Source: Blautia wexlerae (GTDB taxonomy: Bacteria; Bacillota; Clostridia; Lachnospirales; Lachnospiraceae). Taken from it: a stretch of 64,000 bases of DNA. Below the pieces are notes generated by a model. It was not told the DNA's origin. It saw nothing but the letters and a program-made list of their open reading frames with translations, and ran no database searches. The position numbers and the translations under genes were made by a program. Where the stretch lies: the NCBI RefSeq assembly GCF_013300825.1, contig NZ_JAAIMY010000001.1, forward strand, positions 296,605-360,604, in the 5' to 3' direction. The first letter of the stretch is position 1. Each line of letters opens with the position of its first letter. Positions 8,183 to 17,648 of this stretch are shown here, in pieces.

Positions 8183-9961
8183 ATGAAAAAAAACATGACA
8201 TTTCATAAGAAAAAAGTATGGGTGGTATTACTCGGCTGTATGTTGCTGATGGTGGGACTCATGGGCAGACTGGTATATCTTATGTGTTTCAGATCAGATT
8301 ATTATTATGAGAAGGCAAAGGAACTTCATGAAAGAGAGCGTGATATCAAAGCTGCCAGAGGAGAGATTCTGGATGCAAAGGGAAGAGTTCTGGCATCAAA
8401 CAGGACAGTGTGCACAATCTCTGTGATCCACAGCCAGATTAAAGAACCTGAGAAAGTGATCGCTCTGCTGTCTGAAAAACTGGAAATGGATGAGGCAGAA
8501 GTGCGCAAAAGAGTAGAGAAGATTTCTTCTATAGAAAGAGTAAAGACAAATGTGGAAAAAAGTACAGGGGATGAGATAAGGGAGAGTAATCTGGCAGGTG
8601 TGAAGGTTGATGAGGATTACAGACGTTACTATCCATTGGGAAGTCTGGCATCGAAAGTCATTGGTTTTACAGGCGGCGATAATCAGGGAATTATCGGTCT
8701 AGAAGTAAAATATGAAGATATCCTGAAAGGAAAGCCGGGCAAAATCCTGACAACAACAGATGCCAGAGGAGTGGAAATCGATAAACTGGGTGAGGCCAGG
8801 GAAGATCCGACAGATGGAAAAACCCTGATGATCAGTCTTGATGCGAATATCCAGAAATTTGCACAGCAGGCAGCTTTGAAAGTGATGGAAGAAAAACAGG
8901 CCGAGCGAGTATCCATTCTGCTGATGAATCCCCAAAATGGCGAAATATATGCATGTGTCAATGTGCCGGAATTTGACCTGAATGATCCGTTTGCTCTGAC
9001 GGATGATCTGAAGATTCAATCCCGGATACGGACAGCAGGGAAAACAGATACAGAAAGAAAACAGGAATTACTGAATCAGATGTGGAGAAATCCCTGCTTG
9101 AATGACACGTATGAACCTGGTTCTACATTTAAGATCATTACCATGGCGGCCGGACTGGAGGCAGGTGTCGTTTCACCAAAAGACCGTTTCTACTGTCCGG
9201 GATATAAAGTGGTTGAGGACCGCAGGATCCACTGTGCAAAAAGAACAGGACATGGTTCCCAGAATTTTGTGGAAGGAGCACAGAATTCCTGCAACCCTGT
9301 GTTTATCGAGGTAGGGCTTCGGCTTGGAACAGACCGTTATTATAAATATTTCCGACAGTTTGGACTTCTGGATAAAACCGGGGCAGATCTTCCGGGAGAA
9401 GCGAAAACTATCATGCATCAGATGAAAAATATGGGGGAAGTGGAACTGGCAACTGTTTCCTTTGGTCAGTCTTTCCAGATCACACCTGTCCAGCTGGCTG
9501 CTACAGTAAGCTCGCTGATAAACGGAGGCAGGCGGGTGACACCGCATTTTGGAGTTGCAGTTTTAAATTCTGACAGAACAGAGGGTGAAAAACTAATCTT
9601 TCCGGTGAAGGATGGAATCGTATCTGAGAAAACGTCAGGAGAAATAAGAAAAATACTGGAAACAGTGGTGTCTCAGGGTTCAGGGAAAAATGCAAAAATC
9701 GAAGGGTATGCTATTGGCGGGAAAACTGCCACTTCCCAGACATTGCCCAGAAGCGCAAACCGTTATATTTCATCCTTTCTGGGATTTGCACCTGCAGATG
9801 ATCCGCAGGTACTTGGGCTATGCATTATCCATGATCCAAAAGGTATTTATTACGGAGGAACGATAGCAGCACCGGTGATCCGAAGTATATTTGAGAATAT
9901 ACTTCCATATCTTGGGATTGAAAAAAGCAATACTCTGGATCCTGTCGTTGAAGGCAATTAG
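8183..9961 (+). CDS. Second class B penicillin-binding protein (SpoVD/FtsI-like)
   Basis: Membrane-anchored transpeptidase with one N-terminal helix (about residues 12-33), PBP dimerisation domain and transpeptidase domain. The serine motif is STFK (S314-K317) and the second motif SCN (369-371). The third motif reads GGKTAT (K514-T515-A516) where nearly all active PBPs have KTG. No PASTA domain is present. I chose ATG 8183 because GGAG lies 6 nt upstream; an in-frame ATG at 8159 falls inside the terminator stem. Tandem class B PBPs in a dcw cluster resemble the pbpB-spoVD pair of Bacillus, so a sporulation role is possible, but no sporulation promoter was recognised. Confidence 0.88.
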   Translation: MKKNMTFHKKKVWVVLLGCMLLMVGLMGRLVYLMCFRSDYYYEKAKELHERERDIKAARGEILDAKGRVLASNRTVCTISVIHSQIKEPEKVIALLSEKLEMDEAEVRKRVEKISSIERVKTNVEKSTGDEIRESNLAGVKVDEDYRRYYPLGSLASKVIGFTGGDNQGIIGLEVKYEDILKGKPGKILTTTDARGVEIDKLGEAREDPTDGKTLMISLDANIQKFAQQAALKVMEEKQAERVSILLMNPQNGEIYACVNVPEFDLNDPFALTDDLKIQSRIRTAGKTDTERKQELLNQMWRNPCLNDTYEPGSTFKIITMAAGLEAGVVSPKDRFYCPGYKVVEDRRIHCAKRTGHGSQNFVEGAQNSCNPVFIEVGLRLGTDRYYKYFRQFGLLDKTGADLPGEAKTIMHQMKNMGEVELATVSFGQSFQITPVQLAATVSSLINGGRRVTPHFGVAVLNSDRTEGEKLIFPVKDGIVSEKTSGEIRKILETVVSQGSGKNAKIEGYAIGGKTATSQTLPRSANRYISSFLGFAPADDPQVLGLCIIHDPKGIYYGGTIAAPVIRSIFENILPYLGIEKSNTLDPVVEGN

Positions 9962-10070
9962 GGAAATTCCGCAGGCAGGGTTGATAAATAAGCAAAAAAG
10001 CCTTATACTAAAAGAAATCTGAAAGCCGAATACTTTCAGTAAAAAAACAAAAGAATAAACGAGGTGTGAG

Positions 10071-11027
10071 ATGGAATTTCAAGTTGTAATCCCTGTGCTG
10101 ATCTCTTTTGCGATCAGCGTTGTATTAGGGCCGGTCATCATTCCTTTTCTCAGGAAGCTGAAGATGGGCCAGACAGAAAGAACAGAGGGCGTACAGTCCC
10201 ATTTAAAGAAGGCAGGAACTCCTACAATGGGTGGAGTGATCTTTCTGATCGCCACAGCAGTAACTGCGTTATTTTATGTAGGGGACTATCCGAAGATCAT
10301 TCCGGTATTGTTCCTGACCCTTGGTTTTGGAATTATCGGCTTCCTGGATGATTATCTGAAGGTAGTGCTGAAACGTTCAGACGGATTGCTTCCATGGCAG
10401 AAATTTTCTCTTCAGGTAGTTCTGACTGCGATTTTTGTATTTTACATTATTAAGTATACAGATATTTCACTGACTATGAGAATTCCGTTCTGGAGCGGAC
10501 ATTTTCTGAACCTTGGATGGCTGGCTGTTCCGGTACTTTTCTTTGCAGTGATCGGTACTGTAAACGGAGTCAACTTTACAGATGGTCTTGATGGACTTGC
10601 TTCCAGTGTGACTCTGATCGTTGCGGTATTCTTTACAGTAGTTTCTATTGGAATGAAATCAGGGATTGAGCCGATTACAGGTGCTGTTGTGGGAGGTCTG
10701 ATGGGATTTCTGCTGTTTAATGTATATCCGGCAAAGGTATTCATGGGAGACACCGGTTCTCTGGCACTGGGAGGTTTCGTGGCAGGTACGGCTTATGTGA
10801 TGCAGATGCCGTTATTTATCCTGATCGTAGGACTGATCTATCTGGTTGAAGTACTTTCTGTTATCATTCAGGTAACTTATTTTAAGGCGACTCATGGAAA
10901 ACGTATCTTTAAGATGGCACCGATCCATCATCATTTTGAATTATGTGGATGGTCTGAGACACGCGTGGTTGCAGTGTTCTCAGTTATTACGGCAGTTATG
11001 TGTATGATCGCGCTGCTGGCATTGTAA
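10071..11027 (+). CDS. mraY: Phospho-N-acetylmuramoyl-pentapeptide transferase
   Basis: Integral membrane enzyme that makes lipid I from UDP-MurNAc-pentapeptide and undecaprenyl phosphate. The catalytic aspartate pair is in FLDDYLK (D93, D94); the NFTDGLDGLA, FMGDTGSLALGG and APIHHHFE motifs follow in the usual order. About ten membrane segments; 318 aa is the standard length. The 109-bp gap before it contains a small CTGAAAG/CTTTCAG hairpin (10019-10039) and a good GAGGTG site. Confidence 0.97.
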   Translation: MEFQVVIPVLISFAISVVLGPVIIPFLRKLKMGQTERTEGVQSHLKKAGTPTMGGVIFLIATAVTALFYVGDYPKIIPVLFLTLGFGIIGFLDDYLKVVLKRSDGLLPWQKFSLQVVLTAIFVFYIIKYTDISLTMRIPFWSGHFLNLGWLAVPVLFFAVIGTVNGVNFTDGLDGLASSVTLIVAVFFTVVSIGMKSGIEPITGAVVGGLMGFLLFNVYPAKVFMGDTGSLALGGFVAGTAYVMQMPLFILIVGLIYLVEVLSVIIQVTYFKATHGKRIFKMAPIHHHFELCGWSETRVVAVFSVITAVMCMIALLAL

Positions 11028-11052
11028 CATTGTAAAAGGAAGGAAATTTATT

Positions 11053-12408
11053 ATGGAATTACAGGGAAAAAAGGTACTTGTATTCGGTTCCGGAAAAAGC
11101 GGGATCGGAGCATCTGACCTTCTTGCAAAAGTGGGAGCATTTCCGGTTATCTATGATGGAAATGCAGAAATAGATAAAGACGCAGTTGTACATAAAACAG
11201 ACGGTACATATCCGGTCACTGTATATGCAGGGGAACTTCCGAAAGAAGTACAGGATAGCCTTGATCTGGTAGTTTTAAGTCCTGGAGTGCCAACAGATAT
11301 TCCGCTTGTAAAGAGCTTTTATGAGCAGGGACTCCCGGTATGGGGAGAAGTAGAACTGGCATACAGGGCGGGTGACGGCGAAGTGCTTGCTATTACAGGT
11401 ACAAACGGAAAGACCACTACAACAGCACTTCTTGGAAAAATCATGCAGGATGCGCGTGAGTCTGTTTTTGTAGTTGGAAATATCGGAACTCCATATACTT
11501 CCAGGGCACTGGAGATGAAACCAAACTCTGTAACTGTTGCAGAGATAAGCAGCTTTCAGCTTGAAACTATTGATGAGTTTGCGCCAAAGGTATCTGCAAT
11601 CCTGAATATTACAGAGGATCATCTGAACCGTCATCATACAATGGAAGAGTATATACGTGTGAAAGAGATGATCACTGAGAATCAGGGTACAGAGGATGTG
11701 TGCGTACTGAATTATGAAGATGAGGTACTGCGTAAATTCGGAGAACATCTGACTCCGAGAGTGGTATATTTCTCCAGCGAGCGCAAACTGGATGAGGGAA
11801 TTTATCTGGATGGAAATAAAATTATCCTGAAGGATAGAGAAAAAGAGGTTGAAGTAGTTAAGACAGAAGATCTGAAACTTCTTGGCAGACACAACTTTGA
11901 GAATGTTATGGCAGCAGTTGCAATGGCTTACTACGATGGAGTATCCATGGACAGCATCCGTAAGAGTATCTGCGAATTCACAGCAGTTGCACACAGGATT
12001 GAATATGTGACAGAGAAGAATGGCGTTGCATATTATAATGATTCCAAGGGAACCAATCCGGATGCAGCTATCAAGGGAATCCAGGCAATGAACCGCCCTA
12101 CACTTCTGATCGGCGGCGGTTATGACAAACAGTCCGCTTATGATGAATGGATTGAAGCATTTGACGGAAAAGTACGTTATCTGGTTCTGATCGGACAGAC
12201 AAAAGAGAAAATCAAAGAGACAGCTGAGAAGCATGGTTTCCATGATATTATCCTCTGTGAAAATCTGAAAGAAGCAGTAAAGGTATGCGCCGAAAAGGCG
12301 CAGCCAGGAGATGCAGTTTTGCTTTCTCCTGCATGTGCAAGCTGGGGACAGTTTGACAATTATGAACAGCGTGGAGATATGTTCAAGGAATATGTAAGAA
12401 ATCTGTAG
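11053..12408 (+). CDS. murD: UDP-N-acetylmuramoylalanine--D-glutamate ligase
   Basis: Cytosolic Mur ligase that adds D-glutamate to UDP-MurNAc-L-Ala. The N-terminal Rossmann-like domain has GSGKSGIG, the ATP loop is GTNGKTTTT at residues 116-124, and the SKGTNPDA and LLSPACASWGQFDNYEQRG motifs mark the C-terminal domain. Length 451 aa is normal. It follows mraY by 25 bp with AAGGAAGGAA upstream. MurC, murE, murF and murG are not in this cluster. Confidence 0.97.
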   Translation: MELQGKKVLVFGSGKSGIGASDLLAKVGAFPVIYDGNAEIDKDAVVHKTDGTYPVTVYAGELPKEVQDSLDLVVLSPGVPTDIPLVKSFYEQGLPVWGEVELAYRAGDGEVLAITGTNGKTTTTALLGKIMQDARESVFVVGNIGTPYTSRALEMKPNSVTVAEISSFQLETIDEFAPKVSAILNITEDHLNRHHTMEEYIRVKEMITENQGTEDVCVLNYEDEVLRKFGEHLTPRVVYFSSERKLDEGIYLDGNKIILKDREKEVEVVKTEDLKLLGRHNFENVMAAVAMAYYDGVSMDSIRKSICEFTAVAHRIEYVTEKNGVAYYNDSKGTNPDAAIKGIQAMNRPTLLIGGGYDKQSAYDEWIEAFDGKVRYLVLIGQTKEKIKETAEKHGFHDIILCENLKEAVKVCAEKAQPGDAVLLSPACASWGQFDNYEQRGDMFKEYVRNL

Positions 12409-12492
12409 AATATCTATAAGTAAGATACCTGCAGGCATGAAGCAGACAGATAAGGTCTTCTGAAGTGCCGCAGAGGATTTACGGAGAAATAG

Positions 12493-13590
12493 ATGACGCG
12501 AAAAAAAGCAGCAGATTTTTCAAAAACAGATATAACGATGCTTGTGCTTGTGATTGGGCTTGCAGTTTTCGGGCTTGCAGTGCTTCTCAGCACGAGTGAA
12601 TATAATGGCAGAGTACGTTTCGGCGACTCTGCCTGTTATTTTAAAAAGCAGTTATTTGCCACAGCACTTGGGATGGGAGTGATGTATCTGGTTTCTTCTA
12701 TTGATTATCATTTTTTCCTGAAACTGGGACCTGTGGCATACCTGATTTCTATGTTTTTATCCGGCGCGGTACTTCTGGTAGGACAGGAAATTAATGGTTC
12801 CAGAAGATGGCTGAATCTCGGACCTTTATCTTTTCAGCCTTCAGAGTTTGCAAAAGTGGCTGTGATCCTTTTTCTTGCATGGCAGATTGAACATACAAAA
12901 AAAGCGACTAAGGGGTTGGGATTTATGTGCAGGACAATGCTGACTCTGCTTCCAATCGTTGGTCTGGTAGGTTCCAATAATCTGAGCACAGCGATTATTA
13001 TTCTGGGTATCGGAGGAATCCTGGTCTTTGCATCAAATCCCGGATATTTGGAATTTGTCGGGCTTGGCAGTGCAGGTGTGGGGTTTATAGCCATTTTTCT
13101 GGCAGCAGAGAGCTATCGCCTGGAACGTCTTGCAATCTGGAGAAATCCGGAGAAGTATGAAAAGGGATTTCAGACAATCCAGGGGCTGTATGCCATTGGC
13201 AGCGGCGGAATATTTGGCAGAGGTTTCGGAAACAGTCTGCAGAAGCTGGGATTTGTTCCGGAAGCACAAAATGATATGATTTTCTCCATTATATGTGAGG
13301 AAATGGGAGTAGCCGGAGCCATCTTTCTGATTTTTATGTTTGCAATGCTTCTGTGGAGACTGGGGGTGGCAGCCATGCATGCAAAAGATCTGGCGGGTGC
13401 TCTTATCTGCTGTGGAATCATGGGGCATCTGGCTATTCAGGTTATTCTGAATATTGCGGTGGTAACCAATACAATTCCAAATACAGGAATCACGCTGCCA
13501 TTTATCAGCTATGGAGGAACATCGGTGGTGTTTCTTCTGGGGGAAATGGGACTTGCGATGAATGTTGGGAAATGTGACAGAATGATCTGA
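12493..13590 (+). CDS. ftsW: FtsW/RodA/SpoVE-family peptidoglycan glycosyltransferase
   Basis: SEDS-family polytopic protein that polymerises lipid II together with a partner class B PBP, two of which are encoded upstream. About ten membrane helices; family motifs are NGSRRWLNLGPLSFQPSEFAK in the first half and the ending PNTGITLPFISYGGTS. At 365 aa it is of ordinary size. Position within the dcw cluster favours FtsW (septal) or SpoVE over RodA. GGAG lies upstream of the ATG, 84 bp after murD. Confidence 0.92.
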   Translation: MTRKKAADFSKTDITMLVLVIGLAVFGLAVLLSTSEYNGRVRFGDSACYFKKQLFATALGMGVMYLVSSIDYHFFLKLGPVAYLISMFLSGAVLLVGQEINGSRRWLNLGPLSFQPSEFAKVAVILFLAWQIEHTKKATKGLGFMCRTMLTLLPIVGLVGSNNLSTAIIILGIGGILVFASNPGYLEFVGLGSAGVGFIAIFLAAESYRLERLAIWRNPEKYEKGFQTIQGLYAIGSGGIFGRGFGNSLQKLGFVPEAQNDMIFSIICEEMGVAGAIFLIFMFAMLLWRLGVAAMHAKDLAGALICCGIMGHLAIQVILNIAVVTNTIPNTGITLPFISYGGTSVVFLLGEMGLAMNVGKCDRMI

Positions 13591-13656
13591 AATGTCCTGA
13601 GTCATGGAGAGATATACCGGAACAGGGAAGATTACAGGTTTCATAAGGACGTAACA

Positions 13657-13662
13657 TATAAT
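13657..13662 (+). promoter_or_regulatory. Possible promoter -10 before murA
   Basis: TATAAT in the 120-bp ftsW-murA gap, with a poor -35 (TTACAG, 19 bp away). It may give extra transcription of murA-ftsQ. Confidence 0.3.
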
Positions 13663-13710
13663 AGGAAAGACCATAAACTGTAAAGTAAGAGACTCTTTAG
13701 GAGTAAAAGT

Positions 13711-14955
13711 TTGGATGAGATCCATGTGACAGGTAAATGTTCTCTCAGCGGAGAGCTTTTTATACAGGGTTCTAAAAATGCAGCACTTCCGATGATAGCG
13801 GCATCTCTGATGCACAGAGGGATAAGTGTTCTGAGAGGCTGCCCGAGAATTTCTGATGTATTCTGTATGGAAGAGATCCTGAGAAGTCTTGGAGCAGCAA
13901 CATGGTGGGAAGACCATGATCTTTACCTGGACTGTTCCTGTGCAGACAAAACAGAGATTTCGGCAGTTTATACAGGCAGAATGCGTTCTTCGATTATTCT
14001 GGCAGGTGCAGTACTTGCCAGGAACAGAAAGTGCAGGATAGGGTATCCGGGGGGATGTACCATAGGGAAGAGACCGATAGATCTTCATCTTATGGCATTG
14101 AGGGCACTGGGCGCAGATATCCGGGAAAATGCATTGGGACTGGATGGAGAATGCGTCAGATTCACAGGGCAGGATATCGTGTTTCCAAAATCAAGTGTGG
14201 GAGCCACACAGCAGGCCATACTGGCGTCAGTTCTTGCAAAAGGTGTAACACATCTTTACAATTGTGCGAAAGAACCGGAGGTTTTCTGGCTCTGCAGATA
14301 TCTGAAAACAATGGGAGCGCTGATAGAAGGAGAGAAAACCGGAGAAATTATGATCAGAGGAGTGGAGGAACTGAAAGATGGAGATTACCGTGTTCCTCCG
14401 GACCGTATTGTTGCAGGCACGTATCTGTGCGCAGCCGCAGCAGCAAAAAGTGAGATTATTCTTCGGAATGTACCTGTGGAGGAATTACAGGCGTTCCTGG
14501 AAGTATATCGGAAAATAGGTGGACAATATCAAGTGAATGGTGGTACACTAGAGGTCAATGGAAAGAACGCGGTCAGACCGGCTGCTTTGGTGGAAACAGA
14601 AATTTATCCGGGATTTCCTACGGATCTGCAGGCTCCGCTGATGGCAGTGCTGACAGGAGTACAGGGGCAGAGTGTGATCAGGGAGAACATTTTTGACCGG
14701 AGATTTGGCAGTGCTTTTCAAATGAAAAAAATGGGCGCAGATATTTCGGTAAGCGGGAATCAGGCAATCATAAGAGGCGGAAAAACTCTTACAGGAACAC
14801 AGGTACAGGCAGGAGACCTCAGGGGAGGTGCTGCACTGATCATTGCCGCACTTATGGCAGAAGGAGAAACCTGTGTAAAAAAAGCCGGATTCATCAGCAG
14901 AGGATATGAACATATCTGTGAAGATCTGCGGACTTTGGGATGCGAAATATGGTAG
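13711..14955 (+). CDS. murA: UDP-N-acetylglucosamine 1-carboxyvinyltransferase
   Basis: Transfers enolpyruvate from PEP to UDP-GlcNAc, the first committed step of peptidoglycan synthesis. SKNAALP (K22, N23) and PGGCTIGKRPIDLH with the PEP-binding, fosfomycin-reactive Cys116 are both present. The start is TTG 13711: AGGAG lies 7 nt upstream, the N terminus then matches the family, and the next Met (28) lies beyond the essential Lys22. Clostridia often carry two MurA paralogues; this dcw-linked copy is somewhat divergent (for example a Cys-rich stretch DCSCADK), so it may be the secondary form. Confidence 0.92.
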   Translation: MDEIHVTGKCSLSGELFIQGSKNAALPMIAASLMHRGISVLRGCPRISDVFCMEEILRSLGAATWWEDHDLYLDCSCADKTEISAVYTGRMRSSIILAGAVLARNRKCRIGYPGGCTIGKRPIDLHLMALRALGADIRENALGLDGECVRFTGQDIVFPKSSVGATQQAILASVLAKGVTHLYNCAKEPEVFWLCRYLKTMGALIEGEKTGEIMIRGVEELKDGDYRVPPDRIVAGTYLCAAAAAKSEIILRNVPVEELQAFLEVYRKIGGQYQVNGGTLEVNGKNAVRPAALVETEIYPGFPTDLQAPLMAVLTGVQGQSVIRENIFDRRFGSAFQMKKMGADISVSGNQAIIRGGKTLTGTQVQAGDLRGGAALIIAALMAEGETCVKKAGFISRGYEHICEDLRTLGCEIW

Positions 14956-14980
14956 TCTGAAGCAGAGGACATGAGGATTT

Positions 14981-16156
14981 ATGAGAAAGAGTAATTATGG
15001 AAAAAAACCTCCCATGAGTAAAAAATCGAAGAAGATAATGGCGGGTGTGATAGGAACAGGGATTTTAGTTGCTGTGATAATCTTTTTTTCCTATTATAAG
15101 GTGGATTCTGTAGAAATCAGGGGAACTTCCCATTATACAGATGAAGAGGTAAAGAATATGGTGCTTCGGGGACCGATGGCTTCAAATTCGGTCCTTGCGC
15201 CTTTGATCTACAGTACCACAAACACAGATGATATTGCATATGTAGATGCGTTTAAGGTTACCCAGTTAAACCGCAATACTATCTGTATCAGCGTAAAAGA
15301 GAAAAAGGCAGTAGGCTGTATCCGTTATCTGGATAGTTATATTTATTTTGATAGAAATGGTATTTTTGTGGAAGGTTCTCAGAACAGAGATGAGACGGTT
15401 CCCTATTTTGACGGAATTCAGGTGAACAGTATTGTGATGGATGAGAAACTGGATATCAGGGGAGATACTGTACTGAATACAGCCGTGGCATTGTCTACAA
15501 TTTTTCAGAAGAATGATATGATCCCGGATCATATTCAGTTTGACAGCAGTTATTCTATCAGTCTGATCTACGGAGATGTTACAGTTCAGCTTGGGAAAGA
15601 TGTTGATCTTGAAGAGAAGATGAACCGTGTGATAGCAATCCTGCCACAGATTCAGGGAAAGAAGGGCATTCTTCATATGGAAAGTGTGGCTACAGATTCC
15701 AATACCTTTGAAGAAGAACAGGAACAGGAAGAAGTTACTGCTGAAAGCTGGAATGGAGGCTATGATGAAGAGGGTAATTATACCGGAGACGGCGAGTATG
15801 ACGAGGATGGCAACTATGTAGGTGCAAAACCGAAAACTGCCCTTGAGGAAGCAATCGAGAACTGGAACGGCGGCTATGATGAAGAGGGGGATTATACTGG
15901 AGCCGGTGAATATGACGAATCCGGCAATTATGTGGGATCGAAGCCTACGCAGGAATCTCTGGATGCGGCAGATGATGAGTCAGGAGATGGTTCCGGGGAT
16001 GAGAACTCCACAGACAGCCAGTGGTCTGATACTTCAGGAGACGGAGCAGACGATACATCATATGATGAAAGCAGTTTAGGCGGAGATGGTGATTATACGG
16101 AAGATAACGGAGATTATTCCAGTGATTATTCCGGAGATGATTCTGAAGGATATTAA
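14981..16156 (+). CDS. ftsQ: FtsQ/DivIB-family cell division protein with repetitive acidic tail
   Basis: Bitopic divisome protein: basic N terminus, one membrane helix (about residues 20-40), then a POTRA-like domain beginning VDSVEIRGTSHYTDEEV, and a FtsQ domain to about residue 245. The remaining 145 residues are unusual: two 38-residue repeats, each with two YDExGNYxG motifs (repeat starts at 15749 and 15863), then a Ser/Asp/Gly-rich acidic run. This extracellular tail is far longer than in Bacillus DivIB. It is 25 bp after murA and upstream of the separate ftsZ promoter. Confidence 0.88.
   Translation: MRKSNYGKKPPMSKKSKKIMAGVIGTGILVAVIIFFSYYKVDSVEIRGTSHYTDEEVKNMVLRGPMASNSVLAPLIYSTTNTDDIAYVDAFKVTQLNRNTICISVKEKKAVGCIRYLDSYIYFDRNGIFVEGSQNRDETVPYFDGIQVNSIVMDEKLDIRGDTVLNTAVALSTIFQKNDMIPDHIQFDSSYSISLIYGDVTVQLGKDVDLEEKMNRVIAILPQIQGKKGILHMESVATDSNTFEEEQEQEEVTAESWNGGYDEEGNYTGDGEYDEDGNYVGAKPKTALEEAIENWNGGYDEEGDYTGAGEYDESGNYVGSKPTQESLDAADDESGDGSGDENSTDSQWSDTSGDGADDTSYDESSLGGDGDYTEDNGDYSSDYSGDDSEGY
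15749..15976 (+). repeat. Two tandem 114-bp (38-residue) repeats in ftsQ
   Basis: Both units start WNGGYDEEG and contain two YDExGNYxG motifs; the period is exactly 114 bp. Both are in frame within the extracellular tail of the FtsQ-like protein. Confidence 0.85.
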
Positions 16157-16217
16157 CAGCATTCTCCCAGAATTGCCGAAAAAGAGTGAAAAAAGTATAA
16201 AAAAACAAAATTAATGG

Positions 16218-16246
16218 TTGATTAATTCTTAAAAAAAATATATGAT
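16218..16246 (+). promoter_or_regulatory. Promoter for ftsZ
   Basis: TTGATT at 16218-16223, a 17-bp spacer and TATGAT at 16241-16246 in the 158-bp gap ahead of ftsZ. ftsZ therefore probably has its own transcript besides any read-through. Confidence 0.65.
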
Positions 16247-16314
16247 ATATCTATATGTAACTTTGATATAAATCACTGAAAAGGATATCAGGTATAAATA
16301 AAGGAGGAAGTACG

Positions 16315-17499
16315 TTGTTAGAGATTATGTCAAACGAGGCTGAATCATCTGCCAAGATCATAGTGATCGGTGTAGGTGGAGCCGGAAATAATGCAGTAAA
16401 CAGAATGGTGGAAGAGGCCATCGGCGGAGTAGAGTTTGTAGGTGTTAATACTGATAAGCAGGCTTTAACTCTGTGCAAAGCTCCAACTGTACTTCAGATT
16501 GGCGAGAAGATTACCAAAGGTCTTGGCGCAGGAGCCCAGCCTGAGGTTGGACAGAAAGCAGCAGAGGAGAGCATTGAAGAAGTAAAACAGTTAATGGAAG
16601 GTGCGGATATGGTATTCGTTACCTGTGGTATGGGAGGCGGAACCGGAACCGGAGCTGCACCTGTTATCGCAGCGGCAGCGAAAGAAATGGGTATCCTTAC
16701 AGTTGGTGTTGTTACAAAACCTTTCCGTTTTGAGGCAAGAACTCGTATGAACAATGCACTTGCAGGCATTGAGAATCTGAAGAAAGCAGTGGATACATTA
16801 ATCGTTATCCCGAATGATAAATTACTGGAAGTTGTAGACCGCAGAACAACTATGCCGGAAGCACTGAAGAAGGCTGACGAAGTTCTGCAGCAGGCAGTGC
16901 AGGGTATCACAGACCTGATCAACCTGCCGGCACTGATCAACCTTGACTTTGCAGATGTTCAGACTGTAATGACAGACAAGGGAATCGCTCACATTGGTAT
17001 TGGTGAGGCACGAGGAGATGACAAAGCTATGGAAGCTGTACAGCAGGCCGTATCTTCTCCACTTCTTGAGACAACCATCAAGGGTGCTACACATGTTATC
17101 ATCAATATTTCCGGAGATATTTCTCTTATGGATGCCAATGATGCTGCAAGCTATGTACAGGAGCTTACAGGTGAGGAAGCAAACATCATCTTTGGTGCCA
17201 TGTATGATGATACAGTTGCAGACTACTGCAGAATCACAGTAATCGCAACAGGTCTGAATGATGATAATCTTCAGCAGACCCCTTTCGGAAAAAGAAGCAC
17301 AGCTTCTTCCTTTGGTGCAAGAAGACCTTCTTCCACAGCAGGTACAGCAACAGCCGGAACTACAGCAGGAAGCGGTATGAACATGCCTAGCTTCAGCCTT
17401 CCGACTATGAATGCCACACCGTTCGGAGCATCTAAGGCTCCGTCCAGTACTGTTCAGAAGAAAGACATCCAGATTCCGGATTTCTTAAGAAACAGATAG
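16315..17499 (+). CDS. ftsZ: Cell division protein FtsZ
   Basis: Tubulin-like GTPase that forms the Z ring. The GTP-binding signature [10 protein letters not shown] is at residues 107-116, the T7 synergy loop ([13 protein letters not shown]) is near 208, and the protein ends in the conserved C-terminal peptide [11 protein letters not shown] after a Ser/Thr/Ala-rich linker. The start is TTG 16315, with AAGGAGG 7 nt upstream; the ATG at 16327 is too far from that site. No ftsA lies next to it, so the membrane tether (FtsA or SepF) is elsewhere. Confidence 0.98.
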   Translation: MLEIMSNEAESSAKIIVIGVGGAGNNAVNRMVEEAIGGVEFVGVNTDKQALTLCKAPTVLQIGEKITKGLGAGAQPEVGQKAAEESIEEVKQLMEGADMVFVTCGMGGGTGTGAAPVIAAAAKEMGILTVGVVTKPFRFEARTRMNNALAGIENLKKAVDTLIVIPNDKLLEVVDRRTTMPEALKKADEVLQQAVQGITDLINLPALINLDFADVQTVMTDKGIAHIGIGEARGDDKAMEAVQQAVSSPLLETTIKGATHVIINISGDISLMDANDAASYVQELTGEEANIIFGAMYDDTVADYCRITVIATGLNDDNLQQTPFGKRSTASSFGARRPSSTAGTATAGTTAGSGMNMPSFSLPTMNATPFGASKAPSSTVQKKDIQIPDFLRNR

Positions 17500-17541
17500 G
17501 ATTATCAAACTGTTTTGCAGTGAAATAATTTACAGACAGAC

Positions 17542-17582
17542 AAAAGAGACATATCCCATGTAGATGGACATGTCTCTTTTTT
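17542..17582 (+). terminator. Terminator after ftsZ, probably two-way
   Basis: The stem AAAAGAGACAT/ATGTCTCTTTT (17542-17552 with 17570-17580) with a T run on the plus strand and a T-rich edge on the minus strand. It ends the dcw cluster and may also stop the minus-strand DUF1540 transcript. Confidence 0.85.
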
Positions 17583-17648
17583 GACTGGATCAGGGAAGAT
17601 AATTATCCCTGATATACGGGTGAAAATCCTGTTGCCATGGTGTTGATA

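Noticed and set aside
11275..12438. 387-aa open frame on the minus strand across murD
   Set aside because: Cys/Ile-rich shadow of a well-identified gene; no family match, no ribosome binding site.
13033..14088. 351-aa open frame on the minus strand across ftsW and murA
   Set aside because: Antisense shadow over two well-identified genes with implausible composition.
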